This document shows positions 7,616 to 15,929 of a stretch of DNA of 37,432 nucleotides, in pieces. This stretch comes from Gammaproteobacteria bacterium. GTDB lineage: Bacteria > Pseudomonadota > Gammaproteobacteria > Pseudomonadales > Azotimanducaceae. Every line of letters starts with the position of its first letter. Position 1 is the first letter of the stretch. The DNA lies in contig JAHEEG010000018.1 of assembly GCA_024640825.1 (NCBI GenBank), forward strand, positions 1 to 37,432, in the 5' to 3' direction. The translations under genes and the position numbers were made by a program. The notes under the pieces were generated by a model. That model did not search any database. It was not told the origin of the DNA and was given only the letters and a program-made list of their open reading frames with translations.

Positions 7616-8398
7616 ATGGCCGCTTTTGTGCTTGCCTGGCCTGGTGCAATCGCTATTGGATTGAGTCTTGGTCTGTTGGGGTCTGGCGGTTCCATTCTGA
7701 CGGTGCCCGTGCTCGTATATCTCCTGGACCAGCCTGAAAAGCTGGCCATCGCCGGGTCCCTTGCCATTGTTGGCGCCATCGCTGCCGCAGGCAGCCTGCC
7801 TTACATCCGTTCGGGCCTGGTGAACTGGCGCGCGGTGGTCCTGTTTGGTGCGCCAGGAATGGTGGGCACCTATCTGGGAGCCTGGTTGGCCGTTTTCGTC
7901 TCGGGCGCTTTTCAGCTGATGCTGTTCGCCTTCGTCATGTTGGCGGCATCCATCCTGATGCTGCGACCCATAGATCTCGAGAAAGCGGAGGCCGGGCATG
8001 CGGCGGTCCCCCGCGCCATCTGGAAGATTTCCCTGGATGGCCTGATCGTGGGTGTCATCACGGGCCTTGTTGGCGTCGGCGGTGGCTTTCTCGTGGTGCC
8101 TGCACTGGTACTGCTGGGAGGGCTCAGCATGCGCCAGGCGGTTGGCACGAGCCTGGTCATCATCGCGCTGAAATCGTTCAGCGGGTTCTACAAATATCAG
8201 GACGTGCTGGCAGCTCAGGATCTGACGCTCGACTGGGAGATTATCGCTCTGGTGATCGCGCTGGGCATCGTCGGCAGCCTGGCGGGTAACCTCATCGGCA
8301 ATCTGATCCCGCAAGAAAAGCTCAAGAAAGGCTTTGGGGTTTTTCTCATCCTCATGGGCGGTTACATACTTTTCAAGTCGGTGCCGGGCGTCCTGTAG
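7616..8398 (+). CDS. TauE/SafE family sulfite/organosulfonate exporter
   Basis: A 260-residue integral membrane protein with about eight hydrophobic helices arranged as two similar halves; the glycine-rich segments LSLGLLGSGGSILTVPVLVY (near the start) and GVITGLVGVGGGFLVVPALV (second half) are the duplicated family signature. TauE/SafE proteins are thought to export sulfite, sulfoacetate or similar anions. Between persulfide dioxygenase, which makes sulfite, and SQR, sulfite export is the natural role, but this is inferred from neighbours. ATG 7616 is preceded by GGGAG at 7603-7607; a TTG lies directly before it. Confidence 0.88.
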   Translation: MAAFVLAWPGAIAIGLSLGLLGSGGSILTVPVLVYLLDQPEKLAIAGSLAIVGAIAAAGSLPYIRSGLVNWRAVVLFGAPGMVGTYLGAWLAVFVSGAFQLMLFAFVMLAASILMLRPIDLEKAEAGHAAVPRAIWKISLDGLIVGVITGLVGVGGGFLVVPALVLLGGLSMRQAVGTSLVIIALKSFSGFYKYQDVLAAQDLTLDWEIIALVIALGIVGSLAGNLIGNLIPQEKLKKGFGVFLILMGGYILFKSVPGVL

Positions 8399-8437
8399 CC
8401 GTCTCTTGCACACAACAGCGCTGAAAGTGGCAACACC

Positions 8438-10189
8438 ATGGACATAAAGAAAGTCTCTCCGTTTATCTCGGTCTCGGCTCAGATAAGCCCGGGTGACGTG
8501 GGCATTCTCGCCAGCCAGGGCTTCCGCACCATCATCAGCAATCGGCCGGATGGTGAAGCCGACGACCAGCCGAGCACAGACGCCCTCCGCCAAGCGGCGG
8601 TGAGGCACGGCCTCGATTTTCATGCCCAGCCGGTGAAATCCGGACAGATCACCGACGACGATGTTGCAGCGTTCGCTTCGCTGCTGAACGAGGCGGCAGG
8701 GCCGGTGCTCGCATTCTGCCGGACGGGAACGAGATCCATTACGCTCTGGGCGCTGGTGGAATCTCGACATCTCTCCGCCAGTGCCGTGCTGGCCACGGCG
8801 TTGAGTCAAGGCTACGACCTGGAAGGGCTGCGGGAGCGACTGGAATCCCGGTTCCTCGGGGTCTCCCCCGGGCCCGGAGAGGATGTTGCTGTCCAGGCAG
8901 GGCGTCGGCGAGCGCCCGCCTTCCCGACCCACGACGTAGTTATTGTCGGCGGCGGTGCGGGTGGTCTTGCTGCGGCGGCCAGCCTGCTCAGTCGCAGCCC
9001 CGACCTAGACGTGGCCGTCATTGAGCCCAGCGAACACCATTACTATCAACCGGGCTGGACCCTGGTGGGCGCCGGTGTGTTCCCGCGCGCACGCACTGAA
9101 AGGGCGATGGCCAAGGTCATGCCTGAAGGCGTCAGATGGCTGAGAACCGTGGTGGCCGCCTTCGAGCCCGAACGTCATGCCGTTGTGCTTGAGGACGGTG
9201 AGCGTATCGGCTATCGCACTCTGATCGTCGCGCCCGGCATCAAGCTCGACTGGCACGGCGTGGAGGGCCTGCTGGATACCCTGGGACGCAATGGCGTGAC
9301 CTCCAACTATCTGTTCGATATGGCGCCTTATACCTGGGAGCTCGTTCAGAGCCTGCGCGCGGGGCGTGCGGTGTTCACGCAGCCGCCCATGCCCATCAAG
9401 TGCGCGGGCGCCCCCCAGAAAGCCATGTACCTTTCCTGTGATCACTGGCTGAAGCAGGGGCGGCTGCAGGACATAGACGTCTCCTTTCACAATGCCGGCG
9501 GGGTGTTGTTCGGTGTTCCCGAATATGTTCCGGCATTGCAGAAGTACGTGGAGCGCTATAGCGCCGCGCTGAACTTCAACAGCAATCTGAAGGCCGTTGA
9601 CGGGTCGGCGAAGAAAGCCTGGTTCGACGTGACGGCAGGTGATGAAACCACCAGCGTCGAGGTTGAATTCGACATGATGCACGTCTGTCCGCCGCAGGTG
9701 GCGCCGGATTTTGTCCGCGGTAGTCCGCTGGCGGATGCAGCCGGCTGGGTGAAAGTCTCGCCGGAGACCCTGGTGCATCCTGATTTCGGCAACGTATTCG
9801 GCCTGGGCGATGCCTGCTCTGCACCCAACGCCAAAACGGCGGCGGCGGTGCGCAAGCAGGCGCCGGTGGTGGCGGAGAACGTGCTTGCGGTTCTGGATGG
9901 TCATGCGCCCAGGGCGATCTACGATGGCTACGGCTCCTGCCCGCTGACCGTCGAGCGCGGCAAGGTCGTCCTTGCAGAGTTCGGCTACGGCGGCAAGCTG
10001 CTGCCGTCGCTGCCTCGCTGGGTTCTCGACGGCCGCAATCCGACAGCCCTGGCCTGGTTCATGAAAGCGCACATGATGATCCCCATCTACTTCGATCTGA
10101 TGCTTAAGGGCAGGGAATGGCTTGCGCGGCCGGCCCTGCTGCCGCACGATCCCACCGCGCAGGATTCTCAGCCCGCATGCTCGCCCTGA
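8438..10189 (+). CDS. sqr: DUF442 (phosphatase-like) - sulfide:quinone oxidoreductase fusion
   Basis: The 583-residue protein joins two domains. Residues 1-120 are a DUF442/TIGR01244 domain, a tyrosine-phosphatase-like or rhodanese-like fold, with the catalytic-type loop FCRTGTRS (C94). A linker of about 40 residues leads to a type II SQR (about 165-575): FAD-binding VIVGGGAGGL, redox cysteines C322 in KCAGAPQK and C501 in YGSCPLT (counterparts of human SQOR C201 and C379), and GLGDACSAPNAKTAAA near the flavin. SQR oxidises H2S to a persulfide and passes electrons to quinone at the membrane. The N-terminal domain may accept or transfer sulfane sulfur; that part is inference. Such fusions have been seen before in bacterial annotation. 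Confidence 0.9.
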   Translation: MDIKKVSPFISVSAQISPGDVGILASQGFRTIISNRPDGEADDQPSTDALRQAAVRHGLDFHAQPVKSGQITDDDVAAFASLLNEAAGPVLAFCRTGTRSITLWALVESRHLSASAVLATALSQGYDLEGLRERLESRFLGVSPGPGEDVAVQAGRRRAPAFPTHDVVIVGGGAGGLAAAASLLSRSPDLDVAVIEPSEHHYYQPGWTLVGAGVFPRARTERAMAKVMPEGVRWLRTVVAAFEPERHAVVLEDGERIGYRTLIVAPGIKLDWHGVEGLLDTLGRNGVTSNYLFDMAPYTWELVQSLRAGRAVFTQPPMPIKCAGAPQKAMYLSCDHWLKQGRLQDIDVSFHNAGGVLFGVPEYVPALQKYVERYSAALNFNSNLKAVDGSAKKAWFDVTAGDETTSVEVEFDMMHVCPPQVAPDFVRGSPLADAAGWVKVSPETLVHPDFGNVFGLGDACSAPNAKTAAAVRKQAPVVAENVLAVLDGHAPRAIYDGYGSCPLTVERGKVVLAEFGYGGKLLPSLPRWVLDGRNPTALAWFMKAHMMIPIYFDLMLKGREWLARPALLPHDPTAQDSQPACSP

Positions 10190-10263
10190 AGGTGCGGGGT
10201 TTAAGGTGCCGCGATCTTGTGATCTGATATCAGCTTCAGCGGGTTGGAAATAAGGTCAGGACC

Positions 10264-10677
10264 ATGGATTGGATAGCTCCGGTTACGGGCGGTGTCCTTA
10301 TCGGCGCAGCCGTGGTGCTGCTCTGGTTGACGCTGGGCCGCGTGGCGGGGATCAGCGGTATCGCGGCCAATGCCATGAACGCCTTTCGGCCCGGCGCCCT
10401 GCGCTGGCCCCTGGCGTTTGTCGCGGGCCTTGGGATCGGTGGATGGCTTGCCTACGGGTTTGTCACCCGACCCGTCGCTCCCGGGTTGTCCGACCTGCAG
10501 ATTATCGCGCTGATAGCGGCAGGCATGCTGGTGGGCGTCGGCACTCGCCTGGGGTCGGGCTGCACCAGTGGCCACGGCGTCTGCGGGGTAGCCCGCCTTT
10601 CGAAGCGCTCCTTTGCGGCCACGGGCGTGTTCCTGGCGGTGGGCATGCTCACGGCCACGCTGTTGCACGGAGCATGA
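10264..10677 (+). CDS. YeeE/YedE family sulfur-compound transporter, first half
   Basis: A 137-residue membrane protein with about four helices and the conserved motif [12 protein letters not shown], whose cysteine and histidine are typical of the YeeE/YedE (TsuA-like) sulfur transport family. In many sulfur-oxidising bacteria the transporter is encoded by two adjacent short genes, as here. It lies 74 bases after sqr on the same strand, so it is probably part of the FisR-controlled operon. The substrate (thiosulfate, sulfite, sulfide or persulfide) cannot be told from sequence. Its stop codon lies inside the 17-bp repeat array that leads to the next gene. Confidence 0.85.
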   Translation: MDWIAPVTGGVLIGAAVVLLWLTLGRVAGISGIAANAMNAFRPGALRWPLAFVAGLGIGGWLAYGFVTRPVAPGLSDLQIIALIAAGMLVGVGTRLGSGCTSGHGVCGVARLSKRSFAATGVFLAVGMLTATLLHGA

Positions 10678-10712
10678 AGGTGCACGGAGCATGAAGGTGC
10701 ACGGAGCATGAA
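10665..10712 (+). repeat. 17-bp tandem repeat, nearly three copies, spanning a gene junction
   Basis: The unit tgcacggagcatgaagg is present in nearly three copies, with ATG codons at 10674, 10691 and 10708. Each copy contains an ATGA start/stop overlap. The first is the end of the upstream gene, the second opens a six-residue mini-ORF (MKVHGA), and the third is the start of the downstream transporter gene. Because 17 is not a multiple of three, gain or loss of a copy would alter coupling and frame relations between the two genes. Confidence 0.85.
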
Positions 10713-11139
10713 ACAGATGCTCAGCGGGTTGCTGGCGGGCATCCTGTTCGGGATCGGTCTCGCAGTGTCCGGGATGACCGACCCCAACAAGGTGCTCGCG
10801 TTTCTCACTCTGGATGCCAACTGGGATCCAGCGCTGCTGCTGGTTCTTGGTAGTGCGCTGATCACGGCTGCGATTGGCTATGCCATCGTCAACCGGCGGG
10901 CGGCGCCCCTGTTCGACGCGGGTTTTCACACGCCGGAAAAAACCACGCTGGATGGACGTCTGCTGGGGGGCGCAGCTATCTTTGGCGTTGGCTGGGGCGT
11001 GGCCGGCTTCTGCCCCGGGCCTGCCATCGTCGCCGCCCTCACCCTGGATATCCGCGCCTGGCTGTTTCTCCCCGCGTTCGTGGGGGGGATGGTCGTTTAT
11101 GAGGTTTTTCTGCTGCCGAGGACGGCCCCGCAGAGCTGA
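10708..11139 (+). CDS. YeeE/YedE-related membrane protein (DUF6691-like), second half
   Basis: A 143-residue membrane protein with about four helices. [20 protein letters not shown] near the N-terminus and [17 protein letters not shown] near the C-terminus, with its conserved cysteine, are typical of the second subunit of split YeeE/YedE transporters. The start ATG at 10708 is the third ATG of the 17-bp repeat; no separate ribosome-binding site is obvious beyond ACGGAG in the repeat itself, which fits translational coupling to the first half. It is the last sulfur-related gene of the run. Confidence 0.85.
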   Translation: MKQMLSGLLAGILFGIGLAVSGMTDPNKVLAFLTLDANWDPALLLVLGSALITAAIGYAIVNRRAAPLFDAGFHTPEKTTLDGRLLGGAAIFGVGWGVAGFCPGPAIVAALTLDIRAWLFLPAFVGGMVVYEVFLLPRTAPQS

Positions 11140-11207
11140 ACCCACATTCGCAAATTGCTGTCGCTGTGCTTCAATTAGTCTGTTCTGACAGCTGGAAGAA
11201 AGTAGAT

Positions 11208-11600
11208 ATGATTCATGCGATGCAACGAAGCCTTGTGAGCCTGCTGGTGCTCAGCCTGCTGGTGACCGCGCCGCTGGCGCCGGTTCAGGCAGCCATCATC
11301 GGTACGGACGAGGCGCTCAGCCGCACCGTGGAAACGCAGACTCGGGAAGCCCTGGAAGGGCGTATCAATGCCGTTCTGCTGCGCGATGACGTTCACGCTC
11401 AGCTCACCGCGATGGGTGTTGACCCGGCCCAGGCGGCTGAGCGGGTGCAGGGCCTGACCCTGGCTGAGCTGCAGCGTCTGGATGGGCAGCTCGGTCAGCT
11501 GCCCGCCGGCTCAGGACTTCTAGGACTCATTGGCGCGGTCATGGTGGTGCTGCTGATTCTAGAGCTCGTCGGCGTCACCGATATCTTCAAGAATTTCTGA
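11208..11600 (+). CDS. PA2779 family membrane protein
   Basis: A 130-residue protein with an N-terminal signal or anchor helix (about 8-28, ending in PVQAA), a helical middle part (ETQTREALEGRINAVLLRDDVHAQLTAMG), and a C-terminal hydrophobic helix (about 104-122, GLIGAVMVVLLILELVGV). This layout and the following gene match the PA2779/PA2778 pair of Pseudomonas. Function is not known. ATG 11208 was chosen; GAAGAAAG at 11195-11202 can serve as ribosome-binding site. Confidence 0.8.
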   Translation: MIHAMQRSLVSLLVLSLLVTAPLAPVQAAIIGTDEALSRTVETQTREALEGRINAVLLRDDVHAQLTAMGVDPAQAAERVQGLTLAELQRLDGQLGQLPAGSGLLGLIGAVMVVLLILELVGVTDIFKNF

Positions 11601-11634
11601 TCCTGCCATCGGCTCGATCAGTAGCCGCGGGCTC

Positions 11635-12573
11635 TTGTTGAAACGCAGGCGCTTCTTGCCGCTGGTGCTTTTGTGCCTGCTGACGGGCTGCGCCGGCCTC
11701 GGCGGCAGATCCTACCCGCCGCTTGCTGACGCTTCCATCGAGCTTGCTGACACCCCTTATTATCCTCAGACTCGCCAGCACTGCGGACCCGCGGCGCTGG
11801 CGACGGTTCTTGATGCCAGCGGGGTCGCGGCACCGCCGGACGCGCTGGCCCCTGAGCTGTTCGTTCCCGAACGGGGAGGCACTTTCCAGGTCGAGCTATT
11901 GAGTGCGACCCGCCGCCGAGACCGGCTTGCGGTTCTGATCGGTGCGGATTCAGCGTCTCTGGTTCGGCAGCTGCAGGTGGGTCGACCGGTACTTGTGCTG
12001 CAGAACCTGGGTCTGAGTTATCTGCCTGCCTGGCACTACGCGGTGGTTGTCGGGTACGACCCCCAGGATGACAGTTTTCTCCTCCGGTCCGGCACGACCA
12101 AACGCTTGACCATGTCTCGGCGGCGATTCGAATCTACCTGGCAGGGCGGGGACCGATGGGGGTTCGTGGTCCTCACGCCCCAACAGTTGCCGGAGGGGCT
12201 CGAAGAAACCGCCTATCTCGAATCGGCCGCCGGCCTGGAAGCCACGGGCCACTATGAGTCGGCGCTGCGGGCCTTCGACAGCGCGCTGACCGTCTGGCCC
12301 GACGCGCGCCTCGCCATGCTGGGTCGCGCCAACAATCTGTATCGTCTGCAGCGCTTTCGCGAAGCGGAAGCCGCGTACCGCACGCTGCTTGAGGTAGATC
12401 CGCAACATCAGATCGCCGCCCACAACCTGATTACCCTGCTGCTGGAACAGCAGCGCCCGTGCTCTGCGGCTGCGGTTCTGACGGCCCTGGACGACCCTGA
12501 CGCGGCGCTGTTCGCCGATCTCGCCGAGGTTTCTGGAAATTCGCGCAAAGCCGCATGTGCCTCTGTGCCTTGA
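11635..12573 (+). CDS. PA2778 family cysteine peptidase-like lipoprotein with TPRs
   Basis: A 312-residue predicted lipoprotein: basic start, hydrophobic stretch and lipobox LTGC with C19. A C39-like papain-fold domain follows, with CGPAA (C50 as nucleophile), WHYAVVVGYD (H134) and a nearby acidic residue (D142 or the DD that follows). TPR-like helices fill the C-terminal third (about 195-300). It may process or bind a peptide at the periplasmic face of the outer membrane, perhaps involving its PA2779-like neighbour 34 bases upstream; no substrate is known. Only TTG codons are available (11635 or 11638) and no strong ribosome-binding site is seen, so expression may depend on coupling. Confidence 0.82.
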   Translation: MLKRRRFLPLVLLCLLTGCAGLGGRSYPPLADASIELADTPYYPQTRQHCGPAALATVLDASGVAAPPDALAPELFVPERGGTFQVELLSATRRRDRLAVLIGADSASLVRQLQVGRPVLVLQNLGLSYLPAWHYAVVVGYDPQDDSFLLRSGTTKRLTMSRRRFESTWQGGDRWGFVVLTPQQLPEGLEETAYLESAAGLEATGHYESALRAFDSALTVWPDARLAMLGRANNLYRLQRFREAEAAYRTLLEVDPQHQIAAHNLITLLLEQQRPCSAAAVLTALDDPDAALFADLAEVSGNSRKAACASVP

Positions 12574-12580
12574 TGGTAAA

Positions 12581-12621
12581 GCCTCACCCTCTCCATACGC
12601 TGGGAGGGGTTCCGGTGAGGC
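12581..12621. terminator. Stem-loop after the PA2778-like gene
   Basis: GCCTCACC (12581-12588) and GGTGAGGC (12614-12621) are exact complements, and the inner CTCTCC / GGGAGG segments can extend the stem with G-U pairs. It lies 7 bases after the stop. There is no T-run, so this is a plausible but not classical terminator. Confidence 0.4.
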
Positions 12622-12659
12622 GGCATGGGTCGGGCTGCCGTGAAAAATGAACGCTGGCA

Positions 12660-12690
12660 TTGTGCGGCAGGCGCGGACCGACCGTACAAT
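12660..12690 (+). promoter_or_regulatory. Weak candidate sigma-70 promoter for the M3 peptidase
   Basis: TACAAT at 12685-12690 is a good -10 hexamer; TTGTGC at 12660-12665 could be the -35, but the 19-base spacer is long. It stands about 30 bases before the GTG start, after the stem-loop that ends the previous gene. Confidence 0.3.
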
Positions 12691-12718
12691 GCGCGCCCGC
12701 GCGAACAAGGAGTGGTAA

Positions 12719-14911
12719 GTGAGCGAAAAAAATCAACAGCCGGGCGCCGAGAGCCTTGCACGACTGGAGCAGGCGACGACCTTCGGCGCCATCGGACATC
12801 TTCCTGTCTGGAAAGCGGTAGAGGCCGAGTATGTGGAACCCGGGGTCCGCAGGCTGCTCGAAGAGACCGAGTCGGCTTTCCGGCGGCTCGAAGAGGATCT
12901 GAAGCCCGATAATCCTGTGGCGGATGCGATGACCTGGGAGAGGCTGATGGACCCCATGGAGCGTATCAATGTCAGGCTTGGCCGGGTGCTCGGCACCGTC
13001 ATGCACCTGACCAGCGTCAAGCACACGGACGCGCTGCAGGATGCCTATGACGCGGTCCGGCCGGATTATGTCCGGCTGAGCAATTATATGAGCCAGAGCC
13101 GTCCGGTCTACGAAGCCATGATCGCGTTGCGGGACGGTCCCGAATGGCCCCAGCTCAACCCGGCACGGCAGCGCATTCTTGCCGAATACATCCGCGGCAT
13201 GGAACGCTCGGGCGTACATCTCGAAGGCGAGGCCAAGGCCCGTTATCAGGAAATTCAGGAGCGCCTGTCCAAGCTCAGCAATGACTTTCAGACCAATTTG
13301 GTGAAGGAGGAGAAGGATGCCCGGGTGAAAGTGGAGAACCGGGACCAGGTGCGTGGCGTACCTGCGCCGGTTCTGGCCATGGCGGCTCAGCAGGCCCGGG
13401 ATGACGGCGCGACAGCCGCCGAGACCGCGGGCGATAGCGGGGACGAATCGGGCCCATGGCACTTCGTGGTGAACGGCGTGAACTACATGGCCGTCATCCA
13501 GCACGGCGAAGACCGGGCGCTGCGCGAGCAGTTCTATCGCGCGTTCAGATCTCGGGGCACCCAGCCGCCATTCGACAACCGGCCTCTGCTCGAAGAGATT
13601 CTGCGTTTGCGGCAGGAACAGTCTTTGCTGGTCGGGTTCAGCTGCTATGCCGAACGCAGCGTAGACGCCAAGATGGCCGAATCGGCGGACGAGATATGGC
13701 GGCTGATTGACGAGGTGGAAACCTGGGCGCGGCCGGCTGCCGAACGGGAATACGCCGAGCTCAAGGCCTATATGGCTGAGCAGGAAGCGCCGGAAGCCGC
13801 CGATCCGCAGCCTTGGGACCTGGCCTTCTGGACAGATAAGCTGCGCGAGGCGCGTTACGACTACGACGCCGAAGCGCTGCGCAATTACTTCCAGATGCCC
13901 CGCGTTCTGGACGGCCTGTTCAGGCTGGTTAACAAGCTCTATGACGTCGAGATACGTGCCGTGATGCAGGCGGCAGTTCCGGTGTGGGACGACAGCGTCG
14001 AGTTCTTCGAGGTTCTCCGTAACGGTGAGACGATTGCCGGCTTCTACGTCGACCCTTATGCCCGTCCGGGTGAAAAACGAGGCGGCGCCTGGATGAATAC
14101 GGTGGTCGGCCGCAGCCGTCTGCTGGCGGGCCCGGGGCAGAGCTCGTCGCTTCCCGTGGCATTGTTTGTCTTGAACGGGCGACCCCCGTCGAAAGACCGG
14201 CCCGGGCTTTTGTCGCTGGAGGAGGTCCGGACCCTGTTCCACGAGTTCGGCCATGCTACCCAGCATATGTTCACCCAGGTGGAAGACGGTGGCGCCTCCG
14301 GCATGAACCTGGTGGAGTGGGACGCGGTGGAGCTGGCCAGCCAGTTCAACGAGTACTGGATGGCGTACAAGCCGTTTCTGCGCGACCTTAGTGCGCACGT
14401 GGATACCGGTGAGCACCTGGATGACGGCACCCTTGATCGCATCATCGGCAGTCGCAACTTCATGATCGGCATGTATACGCTACGCCAGCTGCTGTTTGCG
14501 AAGACCGACATGGCGCTGCATCAGACTTACGGACTGCCCGGCGGCGATCGGGACGAAACGCCGTTCGACATCGAGCGGAACCTGGCGCAGAAGACGCTTG
14601 TCACGCCCGTGCTGCCGGATGAATCACAGTTGCCGGCCTTCGGCCATCTGTTTGCAGGAGGCTATGCCGCCGGCTACTACTCATACAAATGGGCCGAGGT
14701 GCTGGCTGCGGACGCGTTTGCCGCTTTCAAGGAAGTCGGGCTGGACAATGACCAGAAGCTGCGCGAAGTGGCAGCGCGTTTCCGCGACACGGTGCTGGCG
14801 CTGGGCGGCAGCCTGCCCGCTGCGGAAGTTTACCGCCGCTTCCGCGGTCGCGATGCAACGCCTGACGCGCTGCTGGAAGATCAGGGACTCAAGCCCGCCA
14901 ACGCCGCCTGA
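12719..14911 (+). CDS. prlC: M3 family zinc oligopeptidase (oligopeptidase A type)
   Basis: A 730-residue cytoplasmic metallopeptidase that would break down short peptides, including cleaved signal peptides. The zinc motif HEFGH is at 508-512 (TLFHEFGHATQHMF), with H508 and H512 as ligands and E509 as base; E538 in WDAVELASQ is the third ligand position. Conserved segments GGAWMN and GYAAGYYSYKWAEVLAADAF near the C-terminus also match oligopeptidase A. The length is close to the family norm. GTG 12719 is preceded by AAGGAGTGG (12707-12715). No signal peptide is seen. prlC is the best-fitting symbol, but a close paralogue (Dcp-like) is not excluded. Confidence 0.9.
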   Translation: MSEKNQQPGAESLARLEQATTFGAIGHLPVWKAVEAEYVEPGVRRLLEETESAFRRLEEDLKPDNPVADAMTWERLMDPMERINVRLGRVLGTVMHLTSVKHTDALQDAYDAVRPDYVRLSNYMSQSRPVYEAMIALRDGPEWPQLNPARQRILAEYIRGMERSGVHLEGEAKARYQEIQERLSKLSNDFQTNLVKEEKDARVKVENRDQVRGVPAPVLAMAAQQARDDGATAAETAGDSGDESGPWHFVVNGVNYMAVIQHGEDRALREQFYRAFRSRGTQPPFDNRPLLEEILRLRQEQSLLVGFSCYAERSVDAKMAESADEIWRLIDEVETWARPAAEREYAELKAYMAEQEAPEAADPQPWDLAFWTDKLREARYDYDAEALRNYFQMPRVLDGLFRLVNKLYDVEIRAVMQAAVPVWDDSVEFFEVLRNGETIAGFYVDPYARPGEKRGGAWMNTVVGRSRLLAGPGQSSSLPVALFVLNGRPPSKDRPGLLSLEEVRTLFHEFGHATQHMFTQVEDGGASGMNLVEWDAVELASQFNEYWMAYKPFLRDLSAHVDTGEHLDDGTLDRIIGSRNFMIGMYTLRQLLFAKTDMALHQTYGLPGGDRDETPFDIERNLAQKTLVTPVLPDESQLPAFGHLFAGGYAAGYYSYKWAEVLAADAFAAFKEVGLDNDQKLREVAARFRDTVLALGGSLPAAEVYRRFRGRDATPDALLEDQGLKPANAA

Positions 14912-14928
14912 GGCCGTCTACGACGGCC
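14912..14928. terminator. Short hairpin at the end of the M3 peptidase gene
   Basis: GGCCGTC-TAC-GACGGCC begins directly after the TGA. The 7-bp perfect GC-rich stem has a three-base loop, no T-run, and lies between two converging genes, so it may stop transcripts from both sides. Confidence 0.45.
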
Positions 14929-14959
14929 CAGCGGCCCGGACGCCCGACGACCAGCCGGT

Positions 14960-15415
14960 TCAGTCGTTATGGCAGGCGTAAAGCCGGTATTCCACCCCGT
15001 TGGGTATGATGTGGCCTTCGCCCACGGTAACCAGGTTGTTGAGCCAGGCATAGCGTTCGTCGCCGGTTTCGAAACGCGGCTGGGTCATGAAGTAGTTGTC
15101 CCCGTAGTCGGTTCCGGTGCCCTCGGCGAAGGCCTTGCTGATTTTGTCGTTGAATTCGAGCACGCCCGTGTACTGGGCGTAGATGTGCGCTCCGTCGTGG
15201 GTTTTGAACGTGGCGCGCACGTCCAGATGGCCGAAACCCTTGTCGTCGATGAGAATCCAGTCGCCACCGCAGGTCAGTACTTCACCTTTGAGCTTCGGGC
15301 CTTCAAATCTCCCGCCGGTCACCTCGGCAATCTGCCGGTTACCGTAGGGGCCGTTTCCCACCGGCTGGGAGGGTTTCAGAGTGGCGTGGTAGGTCATCAG
15401 CAGTTCCAGTTGCAT
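14960..15415 (-). CDS. DUF3237 family protein
   Basis: A 151-residue cytosolic protein with the DUF3237 pattern: GNRQIAEVTGGRFEGPKLKG near the N-terminus, then GGDWILID, VRATFKTHDGAHIYAQYTGVL and a final EYRLYA strand. DUF3237 proteins are small beta-barrels of unknown function, often beside catabolic genes for aromatic or steroid-like compounds. ATG at 15413-15415 is preceded by GGGGAAA. It is divergent from the VOC-MFS-hydratase run, with about 60 bases between start codons, so a shared regulatory region is likely. Confidence 0.85.
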   Translation of the reverse strand: MQLELLMTYHATLKPSQPVGNGPYGNRQIAEVTGGRFEGPKLKGEVLTCGGDWILIDDKGFGHLDVRATFKTHDGAHIYAQYTGVLEFNDKISKAFAEGTGTDYGDNYFMTQPRFETGDERYAWLNNLVTVGEGHIIPNGVEYRLYACHND

Positions 15416-15476
15416 GTCGTTTCCCCGCGTCGTTGGTTACTATCGGGGCATTGTGAACACAAACGGAGGGGGAGTC

Positions 15477-15929
15477 ATGATTGTCGGTATTCACCATGTG
15501 GCCATTGGCGTGCCGGATTTTCAGAAGGGCCTGGCTTTCTACCGGGACGTTCTGGGTTTCGAAGTCGTGCAGAGCGGGTCGTTCAAGGGCGACAACCCGG
15601 AAGCGGATGCTGCCATTGGCCTGCCGGGCACCAGCGCGGAGATGGCCATGCTGAAAACTGCGAACGCGTACATCGAGATGTGGCAATACTCCAACCCGCC
15701 GCCGGAAGATCATCGCTCCCGGCCCTGCGACTACGGATATCCCCACTTTGCGCTGCAGGTAGATGGCATTCAGGCGGAATATGAACGCCTGCGCGCTGCC
15801 GGCATGGAGTTCGTCGGCGAGCCGGTAGATTTCGGCACCACGTCGGCCATCTATGGCAAAGATCCGTTCGGCAACGTCATCGAAATCTACGAGATCCGCG
15901 ATCAGGAGACGCCCCAACTGCCACGTTGA
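15477..15929 (+). CDS. VOC superfamily (glyoxalase/extradiol dioxygenase fold) protein
   Basis: A 150-residue protein with two VOC beta-alpha modules: IHHVAIGVPDFQKGLAFYRD at the N-terminus with a metal-binding-type histidine, HFALQVDGIQAEYERL in the second module, and the closing KDPFGNVIEIYE with its metal-ligand glutamate. Members include lactoylglutathione lyase, methylmalonyl-CoA epimerase and ring-cleavage dioxygenases; the substrate cannot be chosen from sequence. ATG 15477 follows GGAGGGGGAG. Its stop TGA overlaps the TTG start of the transporter gene, so the two are probably coupled. Confidence 0.88.
   Translation: MIVGIHHVAIGVPDFQKGLAFYRDVLGFEVVQSGSFKGDNPEADAAIGLPGTSAEMAMLKTANAYIEMWQYSNPPPEDHRSRPCDYGYPHFALQVDGIQAEYERLRAAGMEFVGEPVDFGTTSAIYGKDPFGNVIEIYEIRDQETPQLPR

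Noticed and set aside
10224-10233. Palindrome CTGATATCAG between sqr and the YeeE gene
   Set aside because: Ten bases only, no match to a known operator and no partner element.
12584-14416. 610-residue open frame on the minus strand
   Set aside because: Shadow of the M3 peptidase gene, which has an intact HEFGH motif and strong ribosome-binding site.
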